A stretch of 64,000 nt of DNA, from contig NZ_CP064686.1 in assembly GCF_023100905.1 (NCBI RefSeq), positions 2,356,001 to 2,420,000 of the forward strand, given 5' to 3'. The notes under the pieces were generated by a model. That model was not told the origin of the DNA, ran no database searches, and saw only the letters and a list, made by a program, of their open reading frames with translations. This stretch comes from Bradyrhizobium sp. 4. Lineage in GTDB: Bacteria > Pseudomonadota > Alphaproteobacteria > Rhizobiales > Xanthobacteraceae. Made by a program: the position numbers and the translations under genes. Of this stretch, positions 7,773 to 16,903 are shown in pieces (position 1 is the first letter of the stretch; every line of letters begins with the position of its first letter).

Positions 7773-10700
7773 ATGCGCTTTACTGATATCTTCATCAAAC
7801 GCCCGGTCCTGTCGGTCGTCGTCAGCCTGCTGATCCTGCTGATCGGCCTGCGCGCGGCGACGACGCTGCCGATCCGACAATATCCGAAGCTGTCGAACAC
7901 GGTCATCAACATCACGACCGTCTATCCGGGCGCATCCGCGGACCTGATCCAGGGCTTCATCACCACTCCAATCGAGCAGGCGGTCGCTTCCGCCGAAGGC
8001 GTCGACTACATCACCTCGTCCTCGGTGCTCGGCACCTCGACGATCCAGGTCTACATCAAGCTGAACTTCGATCCGAACCAGGCGCTGACCGAGGTTCTGG
8101 CCAAGACGAACTCGGTCAAATACCTGATCCCGAAGGAATCCAACGACCCGATTGTCACCAAGACCACGGGCCAGACCACGGCCGTGATGTATCTCGGATT
8201 CTCGTCCGAAGAGCTGTCAGGCTCGGCCATCTCGGACTATCTGACGCGCGTTGTGCAACCGGTGCTGTCGACTGTCGACGGCGTGGCCTCCGCCGACATT
8301 CTCGGCGGCCAGACCTTTGCGATGCGGCTGTGGCTTGATCCCCTGAAGATGGCTGGCCGCAACGTGTCGCCTGCGGATGTCGCGACCGCGATCACCGCCA
8401 ACAACTTCCAGTCCGCGGCGGGGCAGACCAAGGGATATCTCATCGTCTCGAACGTTTCGACGAATACGGGCCTGACCGACGTCAACCAGTTCAAGAAGAT
8501 GATCGTCAAGGCCAAGGACGGCGGCTTCGTGCGGATGGAGGACATCGCCACCGTCGAACTTGCGGCCCAAAGCACGGACGCGAGCGTCGCCTTCAACGGC
8601 GAGCACGCAATCTTCATCGGTGTGCAGGCAACGCCGCAGGGCAACCCGCTGACGCTGGTCAAGGGCGTGCGGGCGCTGTTCCCCGAGCTTGAGCGCAATC
8701 TGCCACCGTCGATGAAGATGAAGGTCGCCTACGATTCGACCAAGTTCATCCAATCCTCGATCGACGAGGTCGAGAAGACACTGGGTGAAGCCGTGATCAT
8801 CGTGATCGTGGTGATCTTCCTGTTCCTGGCGTCGTTCCGTTCGGTCATCATTCCCGTCGTCACCATCCCGCTGTCGATGATCGGCGTCTGCACGCTGATG
8901 CTGGCGCTGGGCTTCAGCTTCAACCTGTTGACCCTGCTCGCGATGGTGCTCGCGATCGGCCTCGTGGTCGACGACGCCATCGTCGTGGTGGAAAACATCC
9001 ATCGTCATCTGGAGGAAGGGAAAACGCCGGTCCAGGCGTCGCTGGAAGGCGCGCGCGAAATCGTGGGTCCCGTGGTCTCGATGACAATCACGCTCGCGGC
9101 CGTGTACGCGCCGATCGGTTTCCTCGGCGGCCTGACCGGCTCGCTGTTCCGCGAATTCGCCTTCACGCTTGCGGGCTCGGTGATCGTGTCCGGCGTGATC
9201 GCGCTGACGCTGTCGCCGATGATGTGCTCGGTGCTGCTGAAGAACACCGAAGAGGGGCGTTTCGCCAAGCTCGTCAACAAGGTGTTTGGCGCGCTGACGC
9301 GGTGGTACGGGCGCAGGCTCGACCGCTCGCTCGACTACAAGGCCATCACCGGCCTGTTTGCGGTAACAATCCTCGGGCTCGTCGGCTTCCTCTACATGCA
9401 CACGTCGAAGGAGCTGGCGCCTGAGGAGGACCAGGGCATCGTGTTCGCGGTGACCAAGGCGCCGAAATACGCCAACATCGACTACGTCGACTTTTACGGC
9501 GAGAAGCTTGACAAGGAATTCCAGAAATTCCCCGAGACCGATCTGCGCTTCGTGCTGAACGGCATCAACGGCCCGCAGGGCGGTATCGCCGGCATGCTGC
9601 TCAAGCCTTGGGAAGAGCGCAAGCGCTCGTCGATCCAGCTGAAGTCGCTGGTGCAGGCCGAGCTTTCCAAGATCGAGGGCGTGCAGGCGTTCGCGTTCAA
9701 CCTGCCGCCGCTGCCGGGCGGCCCGGGCGGCCTCCCGGTGCAGATGGTGATCAACTCCACCGCGAGTTTCCAGACTGTCTATGAGCAGATGGAGAAGCTG
9801 AAGGCTGCTGCCCGCAAGAGCGGAATGTTCATCGTCTCCGACAGCGACCTTGCTTACAACCAGCCGAACGTGAAGGTGACGATCAACCGCACCAAGGCGC
9901 AGGATCTCGGCATCAGCATGCAGAACCTCGGCAGCACGCTCGCGGTGCTGCTCGGCGGCAACTACATCAACCGCTTCAACCTCGAGGGCCGTTCCTACCA
10001 GGTCATCCCGCAGGTGCCGCGCGGCCAGCGGCTCTCGCCTGAATCGCTCGCCGGCTACTACGTGACGACCAACACCGGCCAGCAGCTTCCGCTCTCGACG
10101 GTGGTGTCGATCGAGACCAAGACCGAGCCGAATTCGCTGACCCATTACAATCAGCTCAATTCGGCGACCTTCTCGGCAGTGCCGATGCCCGGCGTGACCG
10201 TTGGTGCGGCGGTCGACTTCCTCGAGAGCGAGGCCAAAAACCTGCCGCAAGGCTTCAGCCATGATTACCTCGCGGACAGCAGGCAATATGTGCAGGAAGG
10301 CAACCAGCTCGCGATCACCTTCGGCTTCGCGCTGATCATCATCTTCCTGGTGCTGGCGGCGCAGTTCGAGAGCTTGCGCGATCCGCTGGTCATCATGATC
10401 TCGGTGCCGATGGCGATCGTTGGCGCGCTGATCCCGCTGTTCTTCGGCGTGGCGACCATGAACATCTACACCCAGGTCGGCCTGCTGACCTTGGTGGGCC
10501 TGATCACCAAGCACGGCATCCTGATGGTGGAGTTCGCCAACGAGCTCCAGATCAACGAGCGGCTCGATCGCCGCTCCGCCATCGAAATGTCGGCCCGTAT
10601 TCGTCTGCGGCCGATCCTGATGACCACGGCCGCGATGGTGACGGGCCTGATCCCGCTGCTGACCGCGACCGGCGCTGGCGCGGCCAGCCGCTTCTCGATC

Positions 10701-10868
10701 GGTCTGGTGGTCGTGGCCGGCATGTCGATCGGCACGTTGTTCACGCTGTTCGTGCTGCCGGCGGTCTACGTGGTGCTGGCGACCGACCATCGCGCGGCGG
10801 CCGATTCCGAGCGGAACAAGCAGGTCAACGACCTCGACCTCAACGCCAAGGCGCTGCGGCCGACCTGA
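7773..10868 (+). CDS. RND multidrug efflux permease (AcrB/MexF type)
   Basis: 1031-residue inner-membrane proton antiporter of the hydrophobe/amphiphile efflux RND family, full length for the group. It opens with the typical MRFTDIFIKRPVLSVVV first helix; TM4 contains GLVVDDAIVVVENIHRHL with the paired aspartates of the proton relay; two large periplasmic loops separate TM1-2 and TM7-8. The ATG at 7773 is preferred to an upstream TTG at 7743 because family members start at MRFTDIF. A strong terminator follows (10892-10926), so the operon is tetR-adaptor-permease. Substrates are not predictable from sequence. Confidence 0.95.
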   Translation: MRFTDIFIKRPVLSVVVSLLILLIGLRAATTLPIRQYPKLSNTVINITTVYPGASADLIQGFITTPIEQAVASAEGVDYITSSSVLGTSTIQVYIKLNFDPNQALTEVLAKTNSVKYLIPKESNDPIVTKTTGQTTAVMYLGFSSEELSGSAISDYLTRVVQPVLSTVDGVASADILGGQTFAMRLWLDPLKMAGRNVSPADVATAITANNFQSAAGQTKGYLIVSNVSTNTGLTDVNQFKKMIVKAKDGGFVRMEDIATVELAAQSTDASVAFNGEHAIFIGVQATPQGNPLTLVKGVRALFPELERNLPPSMKMKVAYDSTKFIQSSIDEVEKTLGEAVIIVIVVIFLFLASFRSVIIPVVTIPLSMIGVCTLMLALGFSFNLLTLLAMVLAIGLVVDDAIVVVENIHRHLEEGKTPVQASLEGAREIVGPVVSMTITLAAVYAPIGFLGGLTGSLFREFAFTLAGSVIVSGVIALTLSPMMCSVLLKNTEEGRFAKLVNKVFGALTRWYGRRLDRSLDYKAITGLFAVTILGLVGFLYMHTSKELAPEEDQGIVFAVTKAPKYANIDYVDFYGEKLDKEFQKFPETDLRFVLNGINGPQGGIAGMLLKPWEERKRSSIQLKSLVQAELSKIEGVQAFAFNLPPLPGGPGGLPVQMVINSTASFQTVYEQMEKLKAAARKSGMFIVSDSDLAYNQPNVKVTINRTKAQDLGISMQNLGSTLAVLLGGNYINRFNLEGRSYQVIPQVPRGQRLSPESLAGYYVTTNTGQQLPLSTVVSIETKTEPNSLTHYNQLNSATFSAVPMPGVTVGAAVDFLESEAKNLPQGFSHDYLADSRQYVQEGNQLAITFGFALIIIFLVLAAQFESLRDPLVIMISVPMAIVGALIPLFFGVATMNIYTQVGLLTLVGLITKHGILMVEFANELQINERLDRRSAIEMSARIRLRPILMTTAAMVTGLIPLLTATGAGAASRFSIGLVVVAGMSIGTLFTLFVLPAVYVVLATDHRAAADSERNKQVNDLDLNAKALRPT

Positions 10869-10891
10869 GGCCACGGATAAAGCGAACCCGA

Positions 10892-10926
10892 GGGCGGCAG
10901 CGGCCAATCCGCTGCCGCCCTTTTCT
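10892..10926 (+). terminator. rho-independent terminator after the RND operon
   Basis: A perfect 12-bp stem (10892-10903 with 10909-10920, loop CCAAT) is followed by TTTTCT, 24 bases after the permease stop. Confidence 0.9.
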
Positions 10927-10953
10927 ATTTGCCTCGGGCGCCCCGGCCGCCAT

Positions 10954-10996
10954 TAGAGCGATTTCGAGCGAAGTGGATTCCGGTTCGCGCGAGAGA
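10954..10996. repeat. dispersed intergenic repeat (AGAGCGATTTCGAGCGAAGT type)
   Basis: The segment from TAGAGCGATTTCGAGCG through GGATTCCGGTTCGCGC matches, from memory, a short sequence often seen between genes in Bradyrhizobium and Rhodopseudomonas genomes. Only this copy is present in the window, so the call depends on recognition and not on an internal repeat. Confidence 0.4.
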
Positions 10997-11028
10997 CAAG
11001 GTCCGGTCTTCTTGCTAGGTTCGGCGGG

Positions 11029-13626
11029 ATGAGCCTTTCCCTCCATCGCGACACCCCGCAAGCACGGACGCTGCCGAGCGCAACGCCGGATGGCATCGCG
11101 TCCGGTACGACCCCGGGGCAGGGGATCAGGACGCGGCTGTTCACCAAATATGTCGCGTTGTTCGTGGCCGTCGTCGCGATCGCGCTGCTGGCCAACGGTC
11201 TGTTCGAGGTCCTCTTCTATTATCGCGAGCACAAGGCCGCGCTGATCCGGGTTCAGCATGAACAGGCCGAGGCGGCCGCGGCCAAGATCGGTCAGTTCGT
11301 CAAGGAGATCGAGAGCCAGCTCGGCTGGACCACGCAGCTGTCCTGGTCGGCGGGCTCGATCGAGCAGCGCCGGTTCGATGCGCTGCGGCTGCTGCGTCAG
11401 GTGCCCGCGATCACCGAACTCGCCCAGGTCGATGCGACCGGCAAGGAACGGCTGCGGGTCTCGCGGCTTGCCATGGACGCGATCGACAGCGGGATCGACC
11501 TGTCGGCGGATCCGAAGTTTACCGAGGCGGTCGCTCACAAGATCTTTTACGGTCCGATCTATTTCCGCAGGGAGTCCGAGCCGTACATGACCCTGGCGCA
11601 GGCCGGGGCGCGCAAGGATGCCGGCGTCAGCATCGCAGAGGTCAATCTCAAGCTGATCTGGGACGTCGTGTCCCAGATCAAGGTCGGCGAGCACGGACAT
11701 GCCTACGTGGTCGGTCCGGAGGGACGCCTGATTGCGCACCCCGATATCAGCCTGGTCCTGCGCAACACCGACATGTCCAGGCTCGCGCAGGTGAAGGCCG
11801 CGCAAGCCGGCGGCGGCACCATGCCGGACGCGCTACAGGAGGCGACCAACATCCAGGGGCAGAAGGTTCTGACGGCGTCCGCCCCGATTCCACCGCTCGG
11901 CTGGACCATGTTCGTGGAATTGCCGGTAGAGGAAGCCTACGCCTCCCTCTACGCCTCGCTGCAGCGGCTCGCGATCGTGCTGCTTGCCGCGTCGATCTTC
12001 GCGGTGCTTGCGGGGGTTTTCCTGGCGCGCCGCATGGTCGGTCCGATCCAGGCGTTGCGCAGCGGCGCCGAGCGGATCGGCGGCGGCGATTTCTCGCAAC
12101 GCATCTCGATCAGAACCGGTGACGAGCTCGAGGGTCTCGCGGACCAGTTCAACCAGATGGGCGAGCGCCTGCAGGAATCCTATGCGGACCTTGAGAAAAA
12201 GATCGAGGTGAGAACGGCTGAGTTGACCGAGTCGCTCGAGCAACAGACGGCTACGTCGGAAGTGTTGCAGGTCATCAGTTCGTCTCCTGGCGAACTCACA
12301 CCAGTGTTCCACAAGATGCTCGAGAATGCCACACGCGTCTGTGGTGCGAGTTTCGGCGTAATGAATCTGTGGGATGGTGAGAGTTTCACGATTGCTGCGG
12401 ACTACAATGTGCCACCTGCGTTCGCGGCCTCGCGAAAAGATATCGCGATCCGTCCTCATCCGGACAGCGCGCTTGCTGCGGTTGTCAGGACACGTCAAGT
12501 TGTCCACGTTGACGATGTGCAGCAAACTCCGGCCTATCTCGCCGGAGGTCCGACCATTCGTGGAATCTCCGACGTCGCCGGCGCCCGGACGATCGTCATC
12601 GTGCCCATGATGAGGGAAAGCGAGCTGATCGGAACCGTTGCGGTTTATCGCAAGGAGGTCCGGCCTTTCACCGACAAGCAAATCGCGTTGGTTGAGAACT
12701 TCACGAAACAAGCCGTCATCGCGATCGAGAACACGCGACTTCTGAACGAGTTGCGCAAGCGTACGACGGAGCTGTCGCAATCCCTCGACGATCTTCGCAG
12801 CGCGCAGGACCGCCTGGTCCAGACCGAGAAGTTGGCGTCGCTCGGCCAGCTCACGGCGGGGATCGCGCACGAGATCAAGAACCCGCTCAATTTCGTCAAC
12901 AATTTCTCGGCGGTGTCGACCGAGCTGATCGACGAGCTCAACGAGGCCCTGCAAGCGGCCCCGCTCGACGGCAAGACTAAGGAGGAGGTCGAAGAGCTGA
13001 CCGGGATGCTCAGGAGCAACCTCGAAAAGGTGGTGCAGCACGGCAAGCGCGCCGACTCCATCGTCAGGAACATGCTCTTGCATTCGCGCGAAGGCTCGGG
13101 CGAGCACCGTCCGGCCGACATCAATGCCATCGTCGAGGAAAGCCTCAACCTCGCCTATCATGGCGCGCGCGCCGAGAAGCCCGGCTTCAACGTCACGATC
13201 GAGCGCGGCTTCGACCCCGCCGCAGGCATGGTCGATATCTATCCGCAGGAGATTACGCGAGTCTTCCTCAATCTGATCTCGAACGGCTTCTACGCCGCGG
13301 CCAAGCGCAAGGAGAGCGCGGCAGATGCCTTCGAGCCCACCCTGCGCGCGGCCACAAAAACTCTCGGCGACAGGGTCGAAATCCGCATTCACGACAACGG
13401 CACCGGCATCCCGTCCGAGGTGAAGGAGAAGATGTTCAATCCCTTCTTCACCACCAAGCCGGCCGGCGAGGGCACCGGGCTCGGCCTTTCCATGAGCCAT
13501 GACATCGTGGTGAAACAGCACGGCGGCACGATCAACGTGAACACCGCACCCGGCGTATTCACCGAATTCATCATCACCCTGCCGCGCATGATGGCGGCGG
13601 GCGGCACTTCCGGAGGCAAGTCTTGA
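11029..13626 (+). CDS. membrane sensor histidine kinase (Cache-HAMP-GAF-HisKA-HATPase)
   Basis: 865-residue hybrid-free sensor kinase. A first transmembrane helix (about residues 42-65), a periplasmic double-Cache-like sensor (about 70-305) and a second helix (about 310-332) lead into HAMP (RRMVGPIQALRSGAERIGGG), a coiled coil, a GAF domain (about 410-570), the DHp helix with the phospho-acceptor in GIAHEIKNPLNF, and an ATPase domain with N-box NLISNG and G-boxes DNGTGIP and GEGTGLGLS. The next two genes are response regulators with overlapping starts, so it probably phosphorylates one or both. The GAF part has lower GC than its flanks. The sensed ligand is unknown; Cache domains commonly bind small organic acids or amino acids. 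Confidence 0.92.
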   Translation: MSLSLHRDTPQARTLPSATPDGIASGTTPGQGIRTRLFTKYVALFVAVVAIALLANGLFEVLFYYREHKAALIRVQHEQAEAAAAKIGQFVKEIESQLGWTTQLSWSAGSIEQRRFDALRLLRQVPAITELAQVDATGKERLRVSRLAMDAIDSGIDLSADPKFTEAVAHKIFYGPIYFRRESEPYMTLAQAGARKDAGVSIAEVNLKLIWDVVSQIKVGEHGHAYVVGPEGRLIAHPDISLVLRNTDMSRLAQVKAAQAGGGTMPDALQEATNIQGQKVLTASAPIPPLGWTMFVELPVEEAYASLYASLQRLAIVLLAASIFAVLAGVFLARRMVGPIQALRSGAERIGGGDFSQRISIRTGDELEGLADQFNQMGERLQESYADLEKKIEVRTAELTESLEQQTATSEVLQVISSSPGELTPVFHKMLENATRVCGASFGVMNLWDGESFTIAADYNVPPAFAASRKDIAIRPHPDSALAAVVRTRQVVHVDDVQQTPAYLAGGPTIRGISDVAGARTIVIVPMMRESELIGTVAVYRKEVRPFTDKQIALVENFTKQAVIAIENTRLLNELRKRTTELSQSLDDLRSAQDRLVQTEKLASLGQLTAGIAHEIKNPLNFVNNFSAVSTELIDELNEALQAAPLDGKTKEEVEELTGMLRSNLEKVVQHGKRADSIVRNMLLHSREGSGEHRPADINAIVEESLNLAYHGARAEKPGFNVTIERGFDPAAGMVDIYPQEITRVFLNLISNGFYAAAKRKESAADAFEPTLRAATKTLGDRVEIRIHDNGTGIPSEVKEKMFNPFFTTKPAGEGTGLGLSMSHDIVVKQHGGTINVNTAPGVFTEFIITLPRMMAAGGTSGGKS

Positions 13627-14012
13627 ACGTTTACATCCTGGTCGTCGATGACGAGCCCGACGTCGAGGCGCTGTTCCGGCAACAGTTTCGGCGCGATTTG
13701 CGCGCCGGCCGCTTCCAGATGGAATTCGCGTCGTCGGCACCCGATGCGCTGAAACTGGCCGCCGAGGTTCGCGATCCCTCGTTGATCCTGATTTTGTCCG
13801 ACATCAACATGCCCGGCATGAGCGGGCTCGACATGCTACCGAAAGTACGCGCCGCGCATCCGGATGTTCCCGTCATCATGATCACCGCCTATGGCGACGC
13901 CGAGACGCGCCGGAAGGCGATCGAGCGCGGTGCAGTCGGGCTTCTCACCAAGCCGATCGATTTCGCGCTTCTGCGGCAGGAAATCGACACGAGGCTCGGG
14001 CAAGCCGCATGA
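13623..14012 (+). CDS. single-domain response regulator (TTG start)
   Basis: 129-residue receiver domain with no output module. The acidic pair is in ILVVDDEPD, the phosphorylated Asp in ILSDINMPGMSGLD, and the conserved Lys in LLTKPIDF. The start is the rare codon TTG at 13623, overlapping the kinase stop; it is supported by GGAGG at 13612-13616, seven bases before it, and by the fact that no ATG or GTG lies before the acidic pair. It overlaps the next gene as ATGA. With no output domain it probably acts as a phosphate shuttle or sink in a relay between the kinase and the following cyclase. Confidence 0.9.
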   Translation: MNVYILVVDDEPDVEALFRQQFRRDLRAGRFQMEFASSAPDALKLAAEVRDPSLILILSDINMPGMSGLDMLPKVRAAHPDVPVIMITAYGDAETRRKAIERGAVGLLTKPIDFALLRQEIDTRLGQAA

Positions 14013-15259
14013 CCGCGACCATCCTTTTCGTCGACGACGAGCCGGATCTCGAGGCGTTGGTCCTGCAAAAATTCCGCCGGCAGATTCGCGATGGGTCTGT
14101 GACCATCATGTTTGCGCGCGACGGCCTCGAGGCGCTGCAGTCGCTCGAGCAAAACCCGCATGTGGATATGGTGGTCTCCGACATCAACATGCCCCGGATG
14201 GATGGGTTGTCGCTTCTGGCGAAGCTCCAGGAAGCCGAAGACAAGAAGTCCACCATCATCGTGTCGGCCTATGGCGACATGAGCAATATCCGCACTGCGA
14301 TGAACCGCGGTGCGTTCGACTTCCTGACCAAACCGATCGACTTCGCCGACCTGGAGATGACCATCCAGAAGACCATTCGCCACATCGAAATGCTGCGTGA
14401 GGTGCGAGGTCGCCAGGCGGAAGCAGAGCGCGCCCATGCCGCGCTCTCGCGTCATTTCTCGCCCGAACTCGCCAAGCGTCTGGCGGCCAGCGGTGAGAGC
14501 GAGGGAATCGAAGTGCAGTGGCGCGATGTCGCGACCATCTTCACGGATATTACCGGCTTCACCTCGCTGGTCGAGAGTGCGCCGCCGGAGACGCTGGGCG
14601 CGCTTCTCAACGAGTATGTCGGCGGCATGACCGAGATCGTCTTCGCGCACGAGGGGACTGTCGCCAAGATCATCGGCGATGCGATCCAGGTGCTCTTCAA
14701 CGCACCCGGCGATCAGCCCGATTACGCGACGCGCGCTGTCGCCTGCGCCCACGATCTCGACGCCTGGGCGGAGGATTTTTCCGCGCGCTGGAAGGTGAGA
14801 GGCGTGAATTTCGGCACCACCCGCATCGGCATTCACGCCGGGCCGGCTCTGGTCGGAAATTTCGGCGGCAACCGGTTTTTCGACTACACCGCGTATGGCG
14901 ACTCCATCAACATCGCGGCGCGACTGGAAGCCGCGAACAAGCATCTGGGCACGCGGATTTGCGTCAGTGGCAGCATTGCCGAGGCGGCTGAGAATTTTCG
15001 GGGTCGTCCCGTCGGGGAGCTGATGCTGCGTGGACGCAGCGAGCCGTTGCGCGCTTTCGAGCCACTGACGCCAGCCCAATTCGCTGCGCCGGAAACGGCG
15101 CTGTACTCCGAGGCGTTTGCCAAGATGGAGGCCGGCGATGCCGCCGCGATGCCGGCCTTCGCCGCGCTGGTCGGCATGCATGCCGGCGATTCCCTGGCCG
15201 GCTTTCACCTGAAGCGCCTGCTTAACGGCGACAAGGGCATTCGCATGCAACTGGAATAG
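14009..15259 (+). CDS. response regulator fused to class III adenylate/guanylate cyclase
   Basis: 416 residues. The receiver domain occupies about 1-125 (LFVDDEPD, phospho-acceptor in VVSDINMPRMDG, Lys in LTKPIDF). A helical linker follows, then a class III cyclase homology domain (about 165-345). Both metal-binding aspartates are present (FTDITGFTS and IIGDAIQVLF), as are the ribose-binding Asn and transition-state Arg in YGDSINIAARLE, so the enzyme should be active. The adenine-selecting region (FDYTAYGD) resembles bacterial adenylate cyclases, so cAMP is the likeliest product, but cGMP is not excluded. Kinase, shuttle regulator and cyclase are translationally coupled, implying phosphorylation-controlled second-messenger synthesis. 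Confidence 0.92.
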   Translation: MTATILFVDDEPDLEALVLQKFRRQIRDGSVTIMFARDGLEALQSLEQNPHVDMVVSDINMPRMDGLSLLAKLQEAEDKKSTIIVSAYGDMSNIRTAMNRGAFDFLTKPIDFADLEMTIQKTIRHIEMLREVRGRQAEAERAHAALSRHFSPELAKRLAASGESEGIEVQWRDVATIFTDITGFTSLVESAPPETLGALLNEYVGGMTEIVFAHEGTVAKIIGDAIQVLFNAPGDQPDYATRAVACAHDLDAWAEDFSARWKVRGVNFGTTRIGIHAGPALVGNFGGNRFFDYTAYGDSINIAARLEAANKHLGTRICVSGSIAEAAENFRGRPVGELMLRGRSEPLRAFEPLTPAQFAAPETALYSEAFAKMEAGDAAAMPAFAALVGMHAGDSLAGFHLKRLLNGDKGIRMQLE

Positions 15260-15268
15260 GAGTCCGAC

Positions 15269-16015
15269 ATGATTGGTGAATTCTCCGCCGGCAACTACCG
15301 TTTCATTCCGTCAGTATTCCAATATTCGGCCGGTGCGGCCGCGGACGATGGCTACGAGATCGAGCGCGTCCGCTTCGACCGGCTGGTGCCGCTCGCGGAA
15401 GGGTTTGCGCTTGCCGCGAAGTATATTCGGGAGGCGGGGCGGCCGCTGACGGCGTTCTGCGCCTGCGAACTGCGCTCGCCCGCGGCCTTCAGCGAGGAAG
15501 GCTTTCGCGCGTTCAACCTGCACTATGTAAAGACGCTGTCCGAATGGGGCATCTTCGACGGCAGCACCAATCCGGTGGCGCGCAGCAATGTCTGTCCCGA
15601 GGTCGATCCGCCGGCCGAGCCGTCGTTCTATGCGTTCTCCTTCACGCGGCCGACTAGCTCGAAGACGCCGAGCTTCGTGATATCAGGCGGCGCCGAGGCG
15701 CGCGAGGGCGGTGGGACCTATGTCGAGCGCACCGTGCGCTACCGCGACCTCAGCCCGGAGGGCCTTCGGGAGAAGGTGCGCTTCACGACGACGTCCCAGA
15801 TGGAGAACAGGATGACGGCCTTCGGCTTCGGCTGGAAGGACACGACCGGCGTGCAGGCCTATTCCGTGCACGATTTCCACCACGCGCTGGTCGACGAGCT
15901 CGTCCGCCGCGGGGCGTTGCGGTCCGGCCTGACTTGGCACTATGCCCGGCCGCCGGTGGTCGATCTCGAATACGAGATGGATTGCCGCCGCGTGATGCGC
16001 GAGACCGTGATCTAG
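15269..16015 (+). CDS. CnbZ-like 2-aminomuconate/2-amino-5-chloromuconate deaminase family protein
   Basis: 248-residue soluble protein. The segments RFIPSVFQYSAG, FCACELRSPAAFSEEGFRAF and NPVARSNVCPE resemble the CnbZ family, known from chloronitrobenzene degradation as a 2-amino-5-chloromuconate deaminase. No other nitro-arene or aminophenol genes are nearby, so the physiological substrate may be different; many genomes carry this family without chloroaromatic pathways. AGGAG lies 7 bases before the ATG, 9 bases after the cyclase stop, so it may be read through with the signalling operon. Its stop codon (TAG) overlaps the stop codon of the convergent permease gene on the other strand through the shared CTAG. 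Confidence 0.7.
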   Translation: MIGEFSAGNYRFIPSVFQYSAGAAADDGYEIERVRFDRLVPLAEGFALAAKYIREAGRPLTAFCACELRSPAAFSEEGFRAFNLHYVKTLSEWGIFDGSTNPVARSNVCPEVDPPAEPSFYAFSFTRPTSSKTPSFVISGGAEAREGGGTYVERTVRYRDLSPEGLREKVRFTTTSQMENRMTAFGFGWKDTTGVQAYSVHDFHHALVDELVRRGALRSGLTWHYARPPVVDLEYEMDCRRVMRETVI

Positions 16016-16899
16016 CGCTGGCGCGGATCGAGCGCGTCGCGCAGGCCGTCGCCGAGCAGGTTCAGCGACAGCACCACGAGGAAGATCGCTAGCCCCGGCC
16101 AGATCGCCATCCAGGGCGCCTGGGTCAGGAAGCGCTGCGCTGCGTTGAGCATGCTGCCCCAGGATGGCGCCGGCGGCTGCTGGCCGAGACCCAGGAAGGA
16201 CAGCGCGGCTTCGGCGATGATGGCAGCCGCAATCGACAGCGTCGCCTGCACCAGCAGCGCCGGCAGGATGTTCGGCAGGATGTGCGAGAACGCGATCCGC
16301 CACGGCGGATTGCCGAGTGCGCGCGCCGCCTCGACATAGTCCTCAGCCTTGACGTTCAACACCTGGCCGCGGGTCAGGCGGATGAAGATCGGGGTTGCCG
16401 AGATGCCGATCGCGATCATGGCGTTGCCGAGGCTCGGACCGAGGAATGCGGCGAGCGCGATCGCCAGGATCAGGAATGGGCAGGCCAGCATCGCGTCGGT
16501 CATCCGGCTGATCAGCGCATCGACGAAGCCGCCGCGATAGCCGGCGAGCAGGCCAAGCGGAACGCCGACGCCCAGCGCGATCGCGACCGAGATGAGGCCC
16601 GCGAGCAGCGACGCGCGGGCGCCGTAGACGACGCGGCTCAGGATGTCGCGACCGAGCTCGTCGGTGCCGAACCAGTGCGCCGCAGTGGGCGGCTTGCGGA
16701 CCAGGCTCCAGCTCGTCGCGATGGGATCGTAGGGCACGACGAACGGCGCGAGCAGCGCGATCCCAACGAACAACGTGATCATCACAAGTCCGAACACTGC
16801 GGCCTTGCGTTTGAACAAGCGGCGCCGGGCGCGACGCGCCGGGCTGTCCAGCTCGTCAGCCTGCGCGATGGGAGCGGCGGGCAGGGCGGCATCGGTCAT
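16012..16899 (-). CDS. peptide ABC transporter permease, DppC type (system 1)
   Basis: 295-residue inner-membrane permease of the Opp/Dpp family. A cytoplasmic N-terminal tail with RRARRRLFKRK is followed by one helix, a periplasmic loop containing HWFGTDELGRDILSR (the DppC signature) and five more helices with the EAA loop (YVEAARALGNPPWRIAFSHI) that contacts the ATPase. The ATG at 16899 is chosen over an upstream in-frame start because it lies 4 bases after the previous stop. It is the last gene of the long minus-strand operon. It pairs with the DppB-type permease next to it. Confidence 0.92.
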   Translation of the reverse strand: MTDAALPAAPIAQADELDSPARRARRRLFKRKAAVFGLVMITLFVGIALLAPFVVPYDPIATSWSLVRKPPTAAHWFGTDELGRDILSRVVYGARASLLAGLISVAIALGVGVPLGLLAGYRGGFVDALISRMTDAMLACPFLILAIALAAFLGPSLGNAMIAIGISATPIFIRLTRGQVLNVKAEDYVEAARALGNPPWRIAFSHILPNILPALLVQATLSIAAAIIAEAALSFLGLGQQPPAPSWGSMLNAAQRFLTQAPWMAIWPGLAIFLVVLSLNLLGDGLRDALDPRQR

Positions 16900-16903
16900 G
16901 AGT

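Noticed and set aside
8217..10907. Very long open frame (about 896 codons) on the minus strand opposite the RND permease
   Set aside because: It is Arg/His/Gln/Asp-rich with no domain, a normal shadow of a GC-rich gene; the plus-strand protein is a full RND pump.
11833..13740. 635-codon minus-strand frame opposite the histidine kinase
   Set aside because: It has no recognisable domain and the kinase domains are unmistakable.
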